11,467 nucleotides of DNA from Frankiaceae bacterium. Lineage in GTDB: Bacteria > Actinomycetota > Actinomycetes > Mycobacteriales > SCTD01. Where the stretch lies: contig CANKBT010000075.1 of the NCBI GenBank assembly GCA_947479995.1, forward strand, positions 1-11,467, given 5' to 3'. The notes under the pieces are model-generated. The model had not been told where the DNA came from. It did no database searches and saw nothing but the letters and a program-made list of their open reading frames with translations. Of the stretch, positions 1 to 6,887 are shown one piece after another. Made by a program: the position numbers and the translations under genes. Numbering within the stretch: the first letter of the stretch is position 1; each line of letters begins with the position of its first letter.

Positions 1-58
1 CCCTGCGCGCCGACAGCTCGGCGCGGTGCGGGACCTGCGCGTCTGTGGACGGCCAGGG

Positions 59-283
59 ACGTCTGCCGAACGCGGTGGAGCACTGACCGCGTCGAGCAGA
101 CGCCAGGCCGGGCCGGCGCGCAGGCGGCCCGTTGCGTCTGCCCTACGCGGTGAAGCACCGGATGCGTCGAGCAGACGCACGCGCCAGCCGGCGCGCAGGC
201 GGCCCGTTGCGTCTGCCCTACGCGGTGAAGGACCGGACGCGTCCAGCAGACGCAAGCGCCCGCCAGCAGAGCGGCAGGCGAGC
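59..283. repeat. Three 75-bp tandem repeats with internal inverted repeats
   Basis: Three consecutive units begin near 59, 134 and 209 with an exact 75-bp period. Units 2 and 3 are nearly identical over their first half; unit 1 is more diverged. Each unit has GCGTCTGC on its left (ACGTCTGC in unit 1) and the complementary GCAGACGC 37 bp later, at 96-103, 171-178 and 246-253. A shorter inner complementary pair (ACGC/GCGT, plus CGGTG/CACCG in unit 2) keeps each unit able to fold into a hairpin. A partial copy of the left arm is at 39-46. The array lies just beyond the stop codon of the minus-strand MFS gene, so it could be read in that gene's 3' end. Function is unknown. The whole of 1-310 otherwise shows no convincing gene. 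Confidence 0.85.
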
Positions 284-310
284 GGGAGGTGAGCGCGAGC
301 GAGACCCCCG

Positions 311-1762
311 CTAGTGCGCCGCCACCGGCTGGGCGCCGGGGGCCGGCGCGGCGGGGACGCCGGAGCGCAGGAGCGCGCCGCAGAGCACGGCGCCGAGGGC
401 GAAGATGCCGGCGGCGGCGAGGAAGGCGACCGTGTAGCCGTGCACGGTGGCGACGCCCGGGTCGACGCCCGGGTTGTCGGCGAGGTAGCCGCTGATGGCC
501 GAGGCGACGACCGTCGACAGCAGCGCCGTGCCGACGGCGCCGCCGACCTGCTGCGAGGTGTTGACCATCGCCGAGGCGACGCCGGAGTCCTGCGGCGCGA
601 CGCCGGCGGTCGCACCGGCGAAGGACGGCGCGAAGATGAGGCCGAAGCCGACGCCGGTGAGCACGAGCGAGGGCAGCACGTGCAGGGCGTACGAGCTGTC
701 GACCTCGATCTGCGACAGGAGCAGCAGGCTCACGACGTTGAGCGCCATGCCGGTCGGCACGAGCGGCCGCGGGCCGGTGCGCGCGAGCACCTTGGTGTTG
801 ACGGTGACCGCCGTGACGACGATCGCGAGGTTCATCGGCATGAACGCCAGCCCGGTCTGGATGGGGCTGAAGCCGAGGGTCTGCTGCAGGTAGAAGGTCA
901 GGAAGATGAAGATCCCGAAGATGCCGGTGCCGGCGATGACGACGGCCAGGTAGGCACCGCCGCGGTTGCGGTCGAGCACGATGCGCATCGGCAGCAGCGG
1001 CTGGGCCACGCGGCGCTCGACGAGCACGAAGCCGACGAGCAGCACGGCGGCCGCGGCGAACAGCACGAGCGTCAGCGGGTCGCCCCAGCCGTCGGTCTCG
1101 GCGCGCGCGAAGGCGTAGACGAGGCAGAACAGCCCGGACGTCGCGAGCGCGGTGCCGGGCAGGTCGAGCCGCGGGCGGTCGCGGGGCACCGGCGGGTGCA
1201 GCAGCCGGGCGCCGGCGACGGCCGCGGGGACGGCGAACAGCAGCCCGACGTAGAGGCACCAGCGCCAGTCGAGCAGCTCGGTGAGCACACCGCCGAGCAG
1301 CAGCCCGACGGCGCCGCCGCCGCCCGCGATGGCGCCGAAGATGCCGAACGCCTTGCCGCGCTCCTCCGGGTCGGTGAACGTCGTCGCGAGCAGCGACAGC
1401 GCGGCCGGCGCGAGCAGCGCGCCGCTCATGCCCTGCAGCACGCGCGCGACGATGAGCACCTCGAACGTGGGGGCGGCGCCGCCGAGGGCCGACGCCGCGG
1501 CGAAGCCCAGCAGGCCGGTGAGGAAGGCGCGCTTGCGCCCGAACAGGTCGGCCAGCTTGCCGCCGAGCAGCAGCAGCGAGCCGAAGGCGAGCGCGTACGA
1601 CGTGACGACCCACTGGCGGGAGGCGTCGGAGAAGCCGAGGTCGGCCTGGGCGCTCGGCAGCGCGATGTTGACGATCGTCGCGTCGAGCACGACGAGCAGC
1701 TGCGCGACGCCGATGACGCCGAGCACCAGCCAGCGCTTCTCGTGGTGCGGGTCGGTGCTCAC
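311..1762 (-). CDS. MFS multidrug exporter, DHA2 (14-TM, EmrB/QacA-like) family
   Basis: Predicted 483-aa inner-membrane proton-coupled exporter. Diagnostic DHA2 signatures are visible: LDATIVNIALP at residues 26-36 in the first helix, and motif A, GGKLADLFGRKRAF, at 67-80. A glycine-rich motif C region precedes LLDWRWCLY. Hydrophobic segments fill the rest and the length suits 14 helices. I chose the GTG at 1762 because GAGGAGG lies just upstream (1767-1773) and the protein then starts with a short polar tail before helix 1. The frame stays open to 1822, but that extension is Arg-rich and crosses an operator palindrome. It is divergent from a tetR gene with two operators between them, so repression relieved by an exported or related compound is likely. 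Substrate cannot be told from sequence. Confidence 0.93.
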   Translation of the reverse strand: MSTDPHHEKRWLVLGVIGVAQLLVVLDATIVNIALPSAQADLGFSDASRQWVVTSYALAFGSLLLLGGKLADLFGRKRAFLTGLLGFAAASALGGAAPTFEVLIVARVLQGMSGALLAPAALSLLATTFTDPEERGKAFGIFGAIAGGGGAVGLLLGGVLTELLDWRWCLYVGLLFAVPAAVAGARLLHPPVPRDRPRLDLPGTALATSGLFCLVYAFARAETDGWGDPLTLVLFAAAAVLLVGFVLVERRVAQPLLPMRIVLDRNRGGAYLAVVIAGTGIFGIFIFLTFYLQQTLGFSPIQTGLAFMPMNLAIVVTAVTVNTKVLARTGPRPLVPTGMALNVVSLLLLSQIEVDSSYALHVLPSLVLTGVGFGLIFAPSFAGATAGVAPQDSGVASAMVNTSQQVGGAVGTALLSTVVASAISGYLADNPGVDPGVATVHGYTVAFLAAAGIFALGAVLCGALLRSGVPAAPAPGAQPVAAH

Positions 1763-1785
1763 AGGGCCTCCTCGGCGAGACGAGC

Positions 1786-1800
1786 GGAGACGCCGTCTCC
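1786..1800. promoter_or_regulatory. TetR operator 1 (proximal to MFS gene)
   Basis: The site is GGAGAC-GCC-GTCTCC, a perfect 6-bp inverted repeat with a 3-bp spacer, and one flanking C/G pair also matches. It ends 23 bp before the MFS GTG start, right upstream of its Shine-Dalgarno. It shares both arms with operator 2. The adjacent tetR product is the obvious ligand-responsive binder, but binding is inferred. Confidence 0.8.
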
Positions 1801-1827
1801 GGTACTCTCGGGACCGTAGCACCGGGT

Positions 1828-1842
1828 GGAGACACCGTCTCC
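1828..1842. promoter_or_regulatory. TetR operator 2 (proximal to tetR gene)
   Basis: The site is GGAGAC-ACC-GTCTCC, with arms identical to operator 1. Centres are at 1793 and 1835, 42 bp or about four helical turns apart, so both would lie on the same face of the DNA. It ends 20 bp before the tetR GTG. Between the two sites TACGGT (minus strand, 1818-1813) could be a -10 for the MFS gene, which would place its -35 inside this operator. Autoregulation is likely. Confidence 0.8.
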
Positions 1843-1862
1843 GCTTGAGAGAGGACCGTCAC

Positions 1863-2498
1863 GTGACCTCCCCGCAGCGCCGCGACGCGCAGCGCAACCG
1901 GGCCGCGCTGCTCGCCTCCGCGCGCGCGCTGTTCGCCGAGCGCGGGCTCGACGTGACGCTCGACGAGGTCGCGCGGCACGCCGGCGTGGGCGTCGGCACG
2001 GCGTACCGCAACTTCGCGGGCAAGACCGCGCTCGTCGACGACCTGCTCGTCGAGCGCGTGCAGGCCCTCGTCGACCTCGCCCTGGCGTGCGCCGAGGTCG
2101 ACGACCCGTGGGAGGGGCTGCGCGGCTACGTCGAGCAGGCCATGGCCCTGCAGGTCGCCGACCGCGGCCTCAAGCAGCTGCTCTACGCGCACGCCGACGC
2201 GCACGTGCGCGTCGACGCCGTGCGCGCGCAGCTCGGCCCGGCGGTGGGCGCGCTGGTGCAGCGGGCGCACGACGCCGGCGTGCTGCGCCCGGACGTCGAC
2301 GTGAGCGACGTGCCGGTCATCAACGTCATGCTCGGCGCGGTCGTCGACCTCACCCGCGACGTCGACCCGCACGCCTACCGGCGCTACCTCGAGCTGGTGC
2401 TGGCCGGCCTGCGGGCCGGCGCGGAGCCGCCCGAGCTGCCCCCGCCGCTGCCCCTCGAGGACGTGCAGGGGGCCCTGCGCAGGCGGCACGCGCGCTGA
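1863..2498 (+). CDS. TetR/AcrR-family transcriptional repressor
   Basis: A 211-aa protein of typical TetR length. The N-terminal DNA-binding domain is clear: RAALLASARALFAERGLD (helix 1), then VTLDEVARHAGVGVGTAYRNFAGKTALVDDLL, the canonical helix-turn-helix and following helix at about residues 31-62. The C-terminal helical part is the usual divergent ligand and dimerisation domain, so the inducer cannot be predicted. The GTG at 1863 is chosen because GAGAGGA (1848-1854) sits 8 nt upstream and translation then starts right before the conserved helix. Longer in-frame extensions run back through the divergent promoter and are rejected. It is divergent from the MFS exporter and probably represses it and itself through the paired palindromes. 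The Pro-rich C-terminus (PPELPPPLPL) precedes a basic end. Confidence 0.94.
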   Translation: MTSPQRRDAQRNRAALLASARALFAERGLDVTLDEVARHAGVGVGTAYRNFAGKTALVDDLLVERVQALVDLALACAEVDDPWEGLRGYVEQAMALQVADRGLKQLLYAHADAHVRVDAVRAQLGPAVGALVQRAHDAGVLRPDVDVSDVPVINVMLGAVVDLTRDVDPHAYRRYLELVLAGLRAGAEPPELPPPLPLEDVQGALRRRHAR

Positions 2499-2514
2499 CT
2501 GGGAGCATGGCGGC

Positions 2515-3906
2515 ATGACCGAGATGCGCACCGAGCACGACAGCATGGGCGAGGTCCTCGTGCCCGCCGACGCCACCTACCGCGCGCAGACGCAGCGCGC
2601 CGTGGAGAACTTCCCGATCAGCGGCGCCCGCCTCGAGCGGGCGCACATCGCCGCGCTGGCGCGCATCAAGGCCGCCGCCGCGACCGTCAACGCCCGCCTC
2701 GGCGTGCTCGACGACGACGTCGCCGCCGCGATCCGCGACGCCGCCGCGCAGGTGGCCGACGGGGCGTACGACCACGACTTCCCCGTCGACGTCTTCCAGA
2801 CCGGCAGCGGCACGAGCAGCAACATGAACGCCAACGAGGTGCTCGCGACGCTCGCCACCCGCGCGCTCGGCCGCGACGTGCACCCCAACGACCACGTCAA
2901 CGCCAGCCAGAGCAGCAACGACGTCTTCCCGACGAGCATCCACATCGCCGCCACCCAGGCCGTCGTCGAGGACCTCGTGCCGGCGCTCGAGCACCTCGCC
3001 GCCTCGCTGGAGCGCAAGGCGCAGGAGTTCGCCGAGGTCGTCAAGAGCGGCCGCACGCACCTCATGGACGCCACCCCCGTCACGCTCGGCCAGGAGTTCG
3101 GCGGCTACGCCGCCCAGGTCCGGTACGGCGTCGAGCGCCTGCAGTCCTCGCTCGGCCGCCTCGCCGAGCTGCCGCTGGGCGGCACCGCGGTCGGCACCGG
3201 CATCAACACCCCGCCCGGCTTCTCGGCCGCCGTCATCGCCGAGCTGCGCGAGACGACCGGCCTGCCGCTCACCGAGGCGCGCGACCACTTCGAGGCGCAG
3301 GGCGCCCGCGACGCGCTGGTCGAGACCAGCGGCCAGCTGCGCACCCTGGCCGTCGGCCTGGTCAAGATCTGCAACGACCTGCGGTGGATGGGCTCCGGCC
3401 CGCGCTCGGGCCTCGGCGAGATCCGCCTGCCCGACCTGCAGCCGGGCAGCTCGATCATGCCGGGCAAGGTGAACCCCGTGCTCCCGGAGGCCACGCTGCA
3501 GGTCTGCGCGCAGGTCATCGGCAACGACGCCGCGATCTCCTTCGCCGGCACGACCGGCAGCTTCGAGCTCAACGTCATGCTGCCGCTCATGGCCGCGAAC
3601 CTGCTGTCGTCGATCCGGCTGCTCAGCACGTCGACCCGCCTGCTCGCCGACCGCTGCGTCGACGGCGTCGAGGCCGACGTCGAGCGCTGCCGCGAGCTCG
3701 CCGAGGGCTCCCCGAGCATCGTCACCCCCCTCAACCGCTACGTCGGCTACGAGGAGGCGGCCAAGATCGCCAAGCAGGCGCTGGCCGAGAAGCGGTCGAT
3801 CCGCGAGGTGGTGCTCGCCCGCGGCCACGTGCCGGACGCGCTCTCCGAGGAGCAGCTCGACGCCGCCCTCGACGTGCTGGCGATGACCCGGCCGCCGCAG
3901 GCCTGA
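2515..3906 (+). CDS. fumC: Class II fumarate hydratase
   Basis: A 463-aa cytosolic TCA-cycle enzyme that interconverts fumarate and L-malate without an iron-sulfur cluster. Superfamily landmarks are in order: TGSGTSSNMNANEV (96-109), NASQSSNDVFPTS (129-141), SGRTHLMDATPVTLGQEF (178-195, with active-site His182) and the mobile signature loop GSSIMPGKVNP (311-321) carrying the catalytic serine. Length is normal for FumC. The ATG at 2515 lies 16 nt after the tetR stop, with GGGAG at 2501-2505. A second ATG three codons in is possible. It may be read partly through from tetR, although functionally it belongs with the conserved chromosome to the right. In mycobacteria fumC is near phoH2, as here. 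Aspartase, the closest relative, is less likely given the actinobacterial FumC-like N-terminus (EHDSMGEVLVPADATYRAQTQRAVENFPIS). Confidence 0.97.
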   Translation: MTEMRTEHDSMGEVLVPADATYRAQTQRAVENFPISGARLERAHIAALARIKAAAATVNARLGVLDDDVAAAIRDAAAQVADGAYDHDFPVDVFQTGSGTSSNMNANEVLATLATRALGRDVHPNDHVNASQSSNDVFPTSIHIAATQAVVEDLVPALEHLAASLERKAQEFAEVVKSGRTHLMDATPVTLGQEFGGYAAQVRYGVERLQSSLGRLAELPLGGTAVGTGINTPPGFSAAVIAELRETTGLPLTEARDHFEAQGARDALVETSGQLRTLAVGLVKICNDLRWMGSGPRSGLGEIRLPDLQPGSSIMPGKVNPVLPEATLQVCAQVIGNDAAISFAGTTGSFELNVMLPLMAANLLSSIRLLSTSTRLLADRCVDGVEADVERCRELAEGSPSIVTPLNRYVGYEEAAKIAKQALAEKRSIREVVLARGHVPDALSEEQLDAALDVLAMTRPPQA

Positions 3907-3925
3907 CCCGTGCCACGATGCGCGC

Positions 3926-4585
3926 GTGCTCGACGTCGCGCGCTCCCCGGCCCTGCTGACCGCACTGGTCGACCTCGACCGCGCTGACGGCAAGGCGCTG
4001 ATCAAGGGCGCGCTCAAGGAGCTGGTCGCGGCCGACGCCTGGCGCGTCGAGCGCCAGCGCGCCGGCGGCTGGTGGCAGCGCTCCACGGGCGGCGAGCAGC
4101 CGGTGCTGGTGCGCGGCAGCGGCGCCGTGCCGGCCGCGCGCCTGCACGCGCTCGTGGCCGGGCACGTCGAGGGCGCGCGCGAGCGGCCGGGCGCGCGCGG
4201 GCCGGTGCGCCCGCTGCGCGACGTCGCGAAGCACCTCGCGCGCCAGCGCGACGTGCGCCGCACCGCTGTGCGCCTCGCGCTGGAGGACCTCGTCAGCGCG
4301 GGCCTGGTGGAGGTGCAGGTGCGCGGCCGCGTGCGCGCCCTGCAGCGCCGCCGCCACGTGCGCACGCCGGCCGGCGAGGCCCTGGTGCCCAAGCGCAACG
4401 CCGGCGAGGGCCTGTGGCTCGACGGCGGCGCGCCGGGGTGGGGCGGCGACGACGACCGGCGCCTGGACGGCGACCTCGACGCCTCGTTCGACTCCTCGTT
4501 CGACGCGTCGTTCGACAGCGCCTTCGACAGCGGCTTCAGCGACGGCGGCGGCGACGGAGGGGGCGGCGACGGGGGCGGCGACTGA
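3926..4585 (+). CDS. Unrecognised protein with DxxF repeats and Gly/Asp tail
   Basis: A 219-aa protein I cannot assign to a family. Residues 8-45 look helical (LLTALVDLDRADGKALIKGALKELV). Residues 97-135 (PLRDVAKHLARQRDV..LALEDLVSAGLVEVQVRGR) resemble a helix-helix-wing arrangement, which is only a suggestion. The C-terminus is low complexity: five tetrads D-[AS]-[SAG]-F at 185-204, then a Gly/Asp tail to the end. The arginine-rich middle and strongly acidic tail give marked charge asymmetry. No signal peptide or membrane helix is seen. The start is GTG at 3926, 19 nt after the fumC stop, with no good Shine-Dalgarno, so it may be translated by coupling to fumC. It converges on the PhoH gene, with only 24 bp between stops and no obvious terminator there. 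Confidence 0.72.
   Translation: MLDVARSPALLTALVDLDRADGKALIKGALKELVAADAWRVERQRAGGWWQRSTGGEQPVLVRGSGAVPAARLHALVAGHVEGARERPGARGPVRPLRDVAKHLARQRDVRRTAVRLALEDLVSAGLVEVQVRGRVRALQRRRHVRTPAGEALVPKRNAGEGLWLDGGAPGWGGDDDRRLDGDLDASFDSSFDASFDSAFDSGFSDGGGDGGGGDGGGD
4478..4537 (+). repeat. 12-bp in-frame tandem repeats encoding D-x-x-F tetrads
   Basis: Five 12-nt units encode DASF, DSSF, DASF, DSAF and DSGF. The codons for Ser and Ala differ between units (tcc, tcg and agc; gcc and gcg), so the DNA has drifted while the peptide pattern persists. A Gly/Asp stretch made of ggcggcgac-like triplets follows to the stop at 4585. Confidence 0.85.
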
Positions 4586-4609
4586 CCGCCGCGCCCCGCC
4601 CCCCGCGCG

Positions 4610-5893
4610 TCAGAGCGGCAGGTCCTCGAGCATCTCGGTGACCAGCGCGGCGATCGCCGAGCGCTCGGAGCGCGTGAGCGTCACGTGCGCGAACAGCGGG
4701 TGCCCCTTGAGCGCCTCGATGACGGCGGTGACGCCGTCGTGCCGGCCCACGCGGAGGTTGTCGCGCTGCGCGACGTCGTGGGTGAGCACGACGCGCGAGC
4801 CCTGGCCGAGGCGCGACAGCACCGTGAGCAGCACGCCGCGCTCCAGCGACTGCGCCTCGTCGACGATGACGAAGGCGTCGTGCAGCGAGCGGCCGCGGAT
4901 GTGCGTGAGCGGCAGCACCTCGAGCAGGCCGCGCGCCAGCACCTCCTCGACGACCTCGGGGGCGACGAGCGCGCCGAGGGTGTCGAAGACCGCCTGCGCC
5001 CAGGGGCCCATCTTCTCGGCGCTGTCGCCCGGCAGGTAGCCGAGGTCCTGGCCGCCGACGGCGTAGAGCGGGCGGAAGACGACCACCTTCTTGTGCGCGC
5101 GGCGCTCGAGCACCGACTCGAGGCCGGCGCACAGCGCGAGCGCGCTCTTGCCGGTGCCGGCCCGGCCGCCGAGCGACACGATGCCGACGTCCGGGTCGAG
5201 CAGCATCTCCAGCGCGATGCGCTGCTCGGCGCTGCGCCCGTGCACGCCGAAGGCGTCGCGGTCGCCGCGCACCAGGCGCACCGACTTGTCCGGCGCGACC
5301 CGGCCGAGCCCCGACCCGCGCTCGGACAGCAGCACCAGGCCGGTGTGCGTCGGCAGCTCGGCCGCCTCCGGCAGGTCGATCGCGCCGTGCTCGTAGAGGG
5401 CGTCGAGGTCGCTCGCGGGCACGGTCAGCTCGGCCATGCCGGTGTGGCCGGTCGAGCTGGCGAGCTCGGCGCGGTACTCCTGCGCGGCCAGCCCGATGGC
5501 CGCCGCCTTGACCCGCAGCGGGAGGTCCTTGCTCACCAGCACGACGTCGTCGCCGTCGGCCGCGAGGTTGGCCGCGACGGCGAGGATGCGGGCGTCGCCG
5601 TCGGTGCCGCGCAGCGCCTGCGGCAGCCCCGAGGAGTCGACGTGGTTGAGCTCGACGCGCACGGTGCCCTCGCCGACCGGCATGGGCTGGTCGAGCCGGC
5701 CGTGCACGAGGCGCAGGTCGTCGAGCACGCGCAGGGACTGCCGCGCGAACCAGCCGAGCTCGGGGTGGTCGCGCTTGCCCTCGAGCTCGCCGATGACGAC
5801 GAGGGGCAGCACGACCTCGTGCTCGTCGAAGCGGGCGAGGGCTCCCGGGTCGGACAGCAGGACCGAGGTGTCGAGCACGTACGTGACCGTCAT
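4610..5893 (-). CDS. phoH2: PIN-PhoH fusion protein (PhoH2-type RNase/helicase-like ATPase)
   Basis: A 427-aa cytosolic protein with two domains. The N-terminal PIN-type nuclease domain (about 1-145) starts TYVLDTSVLLSDP with acidic residues at D8, E36, D98/D100 and D123. The C-terminal PhoH P-loop ATPase (about 210-427) has Walker A GGRAGTGKS (242-250), Walker B FVIVDEAQS (341-349) and the THDVAQRDNLRVGRHDG motif (371-387). In mycobacteria PhoH2 proteins of this architecture are RNA helicase/RNases paired with a small upstream partner. The ATG at 5893 is chosen because GGGGAG (5900-5905) lies 6 nt upstream and the PIN fold starts immediately. The frame stays open to 6055 without family-like sequence. 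It follows the cis-prenyltransferase gene after about 200 bp, so it may have its own promoter. Confidence 0.95.
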   Translation of the reverse strand: MTVTYVLDTSVLLSDPGALARFDEHEVVLPLVVIGELEGKRDHPELGWFARQSLRVLDDLRLVHGRLDQPMPVGEGTVRVELNHVDSSGLPQALRGTDGDARILAVAANLAADGDDVVLVSKDLPLRVKAAAIGLAAQEYRAELASSTGHTGMAELTVPASDLDALYEHGAIDLPEAAELPTHTGLVLLSERGSGLGRVAPDKSVRLVRGDRDAFGVHGRSAEQRIALEMLLDPDVGIVSLGGRAGTGKSALALCAGLESVLERRAHKKVVVFRPLYAVGGQDLGYLPGDSAEKMGPWAQAVFDTLGALVAPEVVEEVLARGLLEVLPLTHIRGRSLHDAFVIVDEAQSLERGVLLTVLSRLGQGSRVVLTHDVAQRDNLRVGRHDGVTAVIEALKGHPLFAHVTLTRSERSAIAALVTEMLEDLPL

Positions 5894-6046
5894 GGAGCGC
5901 TCCCCAGCGGGCGTCAGCAGCGACCGGGACCGGGCCGCGAGGGCCGGGTCCGACCCCTCCTGTGCTGGTGCACCGGCGGCCTCCCGCGCGTCCCGGCGGG
6001 TGCCGGTCCGCTGCGGCGACCGTAGGACGCGCCCGACCGCGGGGAG

Positions 6047-6069
6047 CGGCGACACGCGCGGCGTCGCCG
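6047..6069 (-). terminator. Possible hairpin after cis-prenyltransferase gene
   Basis: CGGCGAC (6047-6053) and GTCGCCG (6063-6069) form a perfect 7-bp stem around a 9-nt loop, about 22 bp past the stop codon of the minus-strand prenyltransferase gene. No T-run follows. In DNA this GC-rich a 7-bp stem can arise by chance, so an attenuating or 3'-end role is only a suggestion. Confidence 0.3.
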
Positions 6070-6091
6070 GGAGTTCACCCGGCCGGGGCGG

Positions 6092-6877
6092 TCAGCTGCC
6101 GTAGCGGCGCGAGCGGGCGGCGTACGCGCGCAGCGCGCGCAGCCAGTCGACCCGGCGGAAGTCGGGCCAGTACGCGTCGCAGAAGTAGAACTCGCTGTGG
6201 GCGCTCTGCCACAGCAGGAAGCCCGACAGCCGCTGCTCGCCGCTGGTGCGGATGACGAGGTCGGGGTCGGGCTGGCCCTTGGTGTAGAGGTGCTCGGCGA
6301 TGTGCTCGACGTCGAGGACGTCGGCGACCTCCTCGAGGGTGGCGCCCTTGGCGGCCTCGGCCTGCAGCAGCGAGCGCACGGCGTCGGCGATCTCGCGGCG
6401 GCCGCCGTAGCCGATGGCGACGTTGACGTGCACGCCCGGGCGACCGCCGGTCGTCGCGGCCGTCTCCTTGAGGTGCCGCGCGGTCTCGGCGGGCAGCAGG
6501 TCGAGCGCGCCGACGACCGCGATGGTCCAGTCGTTGCCGGGCGCCGACAGGTCGGTGACGAGCGACTCGATGATGGCCAGCAGCGGCGCCAGCTCGGCCT
6601 CGGGCCGCGTGAGGTTGTCGGTCGACAGCAGCCACAGCGTGACCACCTCGACGCCCGCGTCGTCGCACCAGCCGAGCAGGTCGACGATCTTGTCGGCGCC
6701 GCGCTGGTGCCCCGACTCGCTGGTCTGGCCCATCATCCGGGCCCACCGGCGGTTGCCGTCGAGGATGACGCCGACGTGCCGCGGGACGGGCGCGTGCTCG
6801 CGCTGCAGCACCGTCGCGAGCCGGCGCTCGTAGACGTCGGTGGCCATCCGGCGCAGCGGGAGGGGCACGAGGGGCAC
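6092..6877 (-). CDS. uppS: cis-prenyltransferase (isoprenyl diphosphate synthase, UppS/Z-FPP synthase family)
   Basis: A 261-aa cytosolic/membrane-associated enzyme that condenses isopentenyl diphosphate in cis onto an allylic diphosphate, giving precursors of the polyprenyl lipid carrier. Signatures: HVGVILDGNRRWA (34-46) with catalytic Asp40, ESGHQRGADKI (54-64), VNVAIGYGGRREI (151-163) and RTSGEQRLSGFLLWQSAHSEFYF (210-232), with the IPP-binding arginines and the Mg-binding glutamate. From memory the sequence most resembles M. tuberculosis Rv1086, which makes short-chain Z,E-farnesyl diphosphate, rather than the long-chain synthase. A full-length product may therefore be short; this is an inference. 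The GTG at 6877 gives an N-terminus that aligns with Rv1086. No good Shine-Dalgarno is visible, and GTG 6868 or ATG 6847 are alternatives. It starts 10 nt after the upstream gene's stop, so the two are probably co-transcribed. Confidence 0.94.
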   Translation of the reverse strand: MPLVPLPLRRMATDVYERRLATVLQREHAPVPRHVGVILDGNRRWARMMGQTSESGHQRGADKIVDLLGWCDDAGVEVVTLWLLSTDNLTRPEAELAPLLAIIESLVTDLSAPGNDWTIAVVGALDLLPAETARHLKETAATTGGRPGVHVNVAIGYGGRREIADAVRSLLQAEAAKGATLEEVADVLDVEHIAEHLYTKGQPDPDLVIRTSGEQRLSGFLLWQSAHSEFYFCDAYWPDFRRVDWLRALRAYAARSRRYGS

Positions 6878-6887
6878 GGGTCGCAGG

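Noticed and set aside
59..283. CRISPR-like array
   Set aside because: The units are contiguous 75-bp copies with no unique spacers between short repeats, and there are no cas genes.
26..292. Open frame across the 75-bp repeats, giving a 25-residue repeating Arg-rich peptide
   Set aside because: The period is a multiple of three, so any frame repeats. The peptide is Arg/Ala/Ser compositional noise with no good ribosome site, and the hairpin arms explain the conservation better.
314..1819. Antisense 501-codon open frame opposite the MFS gene
   Set aside because: It is a shadow of the exporter's codon bias: Asp/Glu/Arg/Gly-rich with no domain-like sequence.
1763..1822. N-terminal extension of the MFS protein to 1822
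   Set aside because: It would translate through operator 1 and add an Arg-rich stretch. The GTG at 1762 with GAGGAGG upstream is a far better start.
4586..4609. Terminator between the DxxF protein and phoH2
   Set aside because: The 24-bp gap is C-rich but shows no convincing inverted repeat.
5894..6055. 54-residue N-terminal extension of PhoH2
   Set aside because: The sequence is not family-like, and the ATG at 5893 has a well-spaced GGGGAG and begins the PIN domain directly. Kept only as a low-interest alternative in the leader finding.
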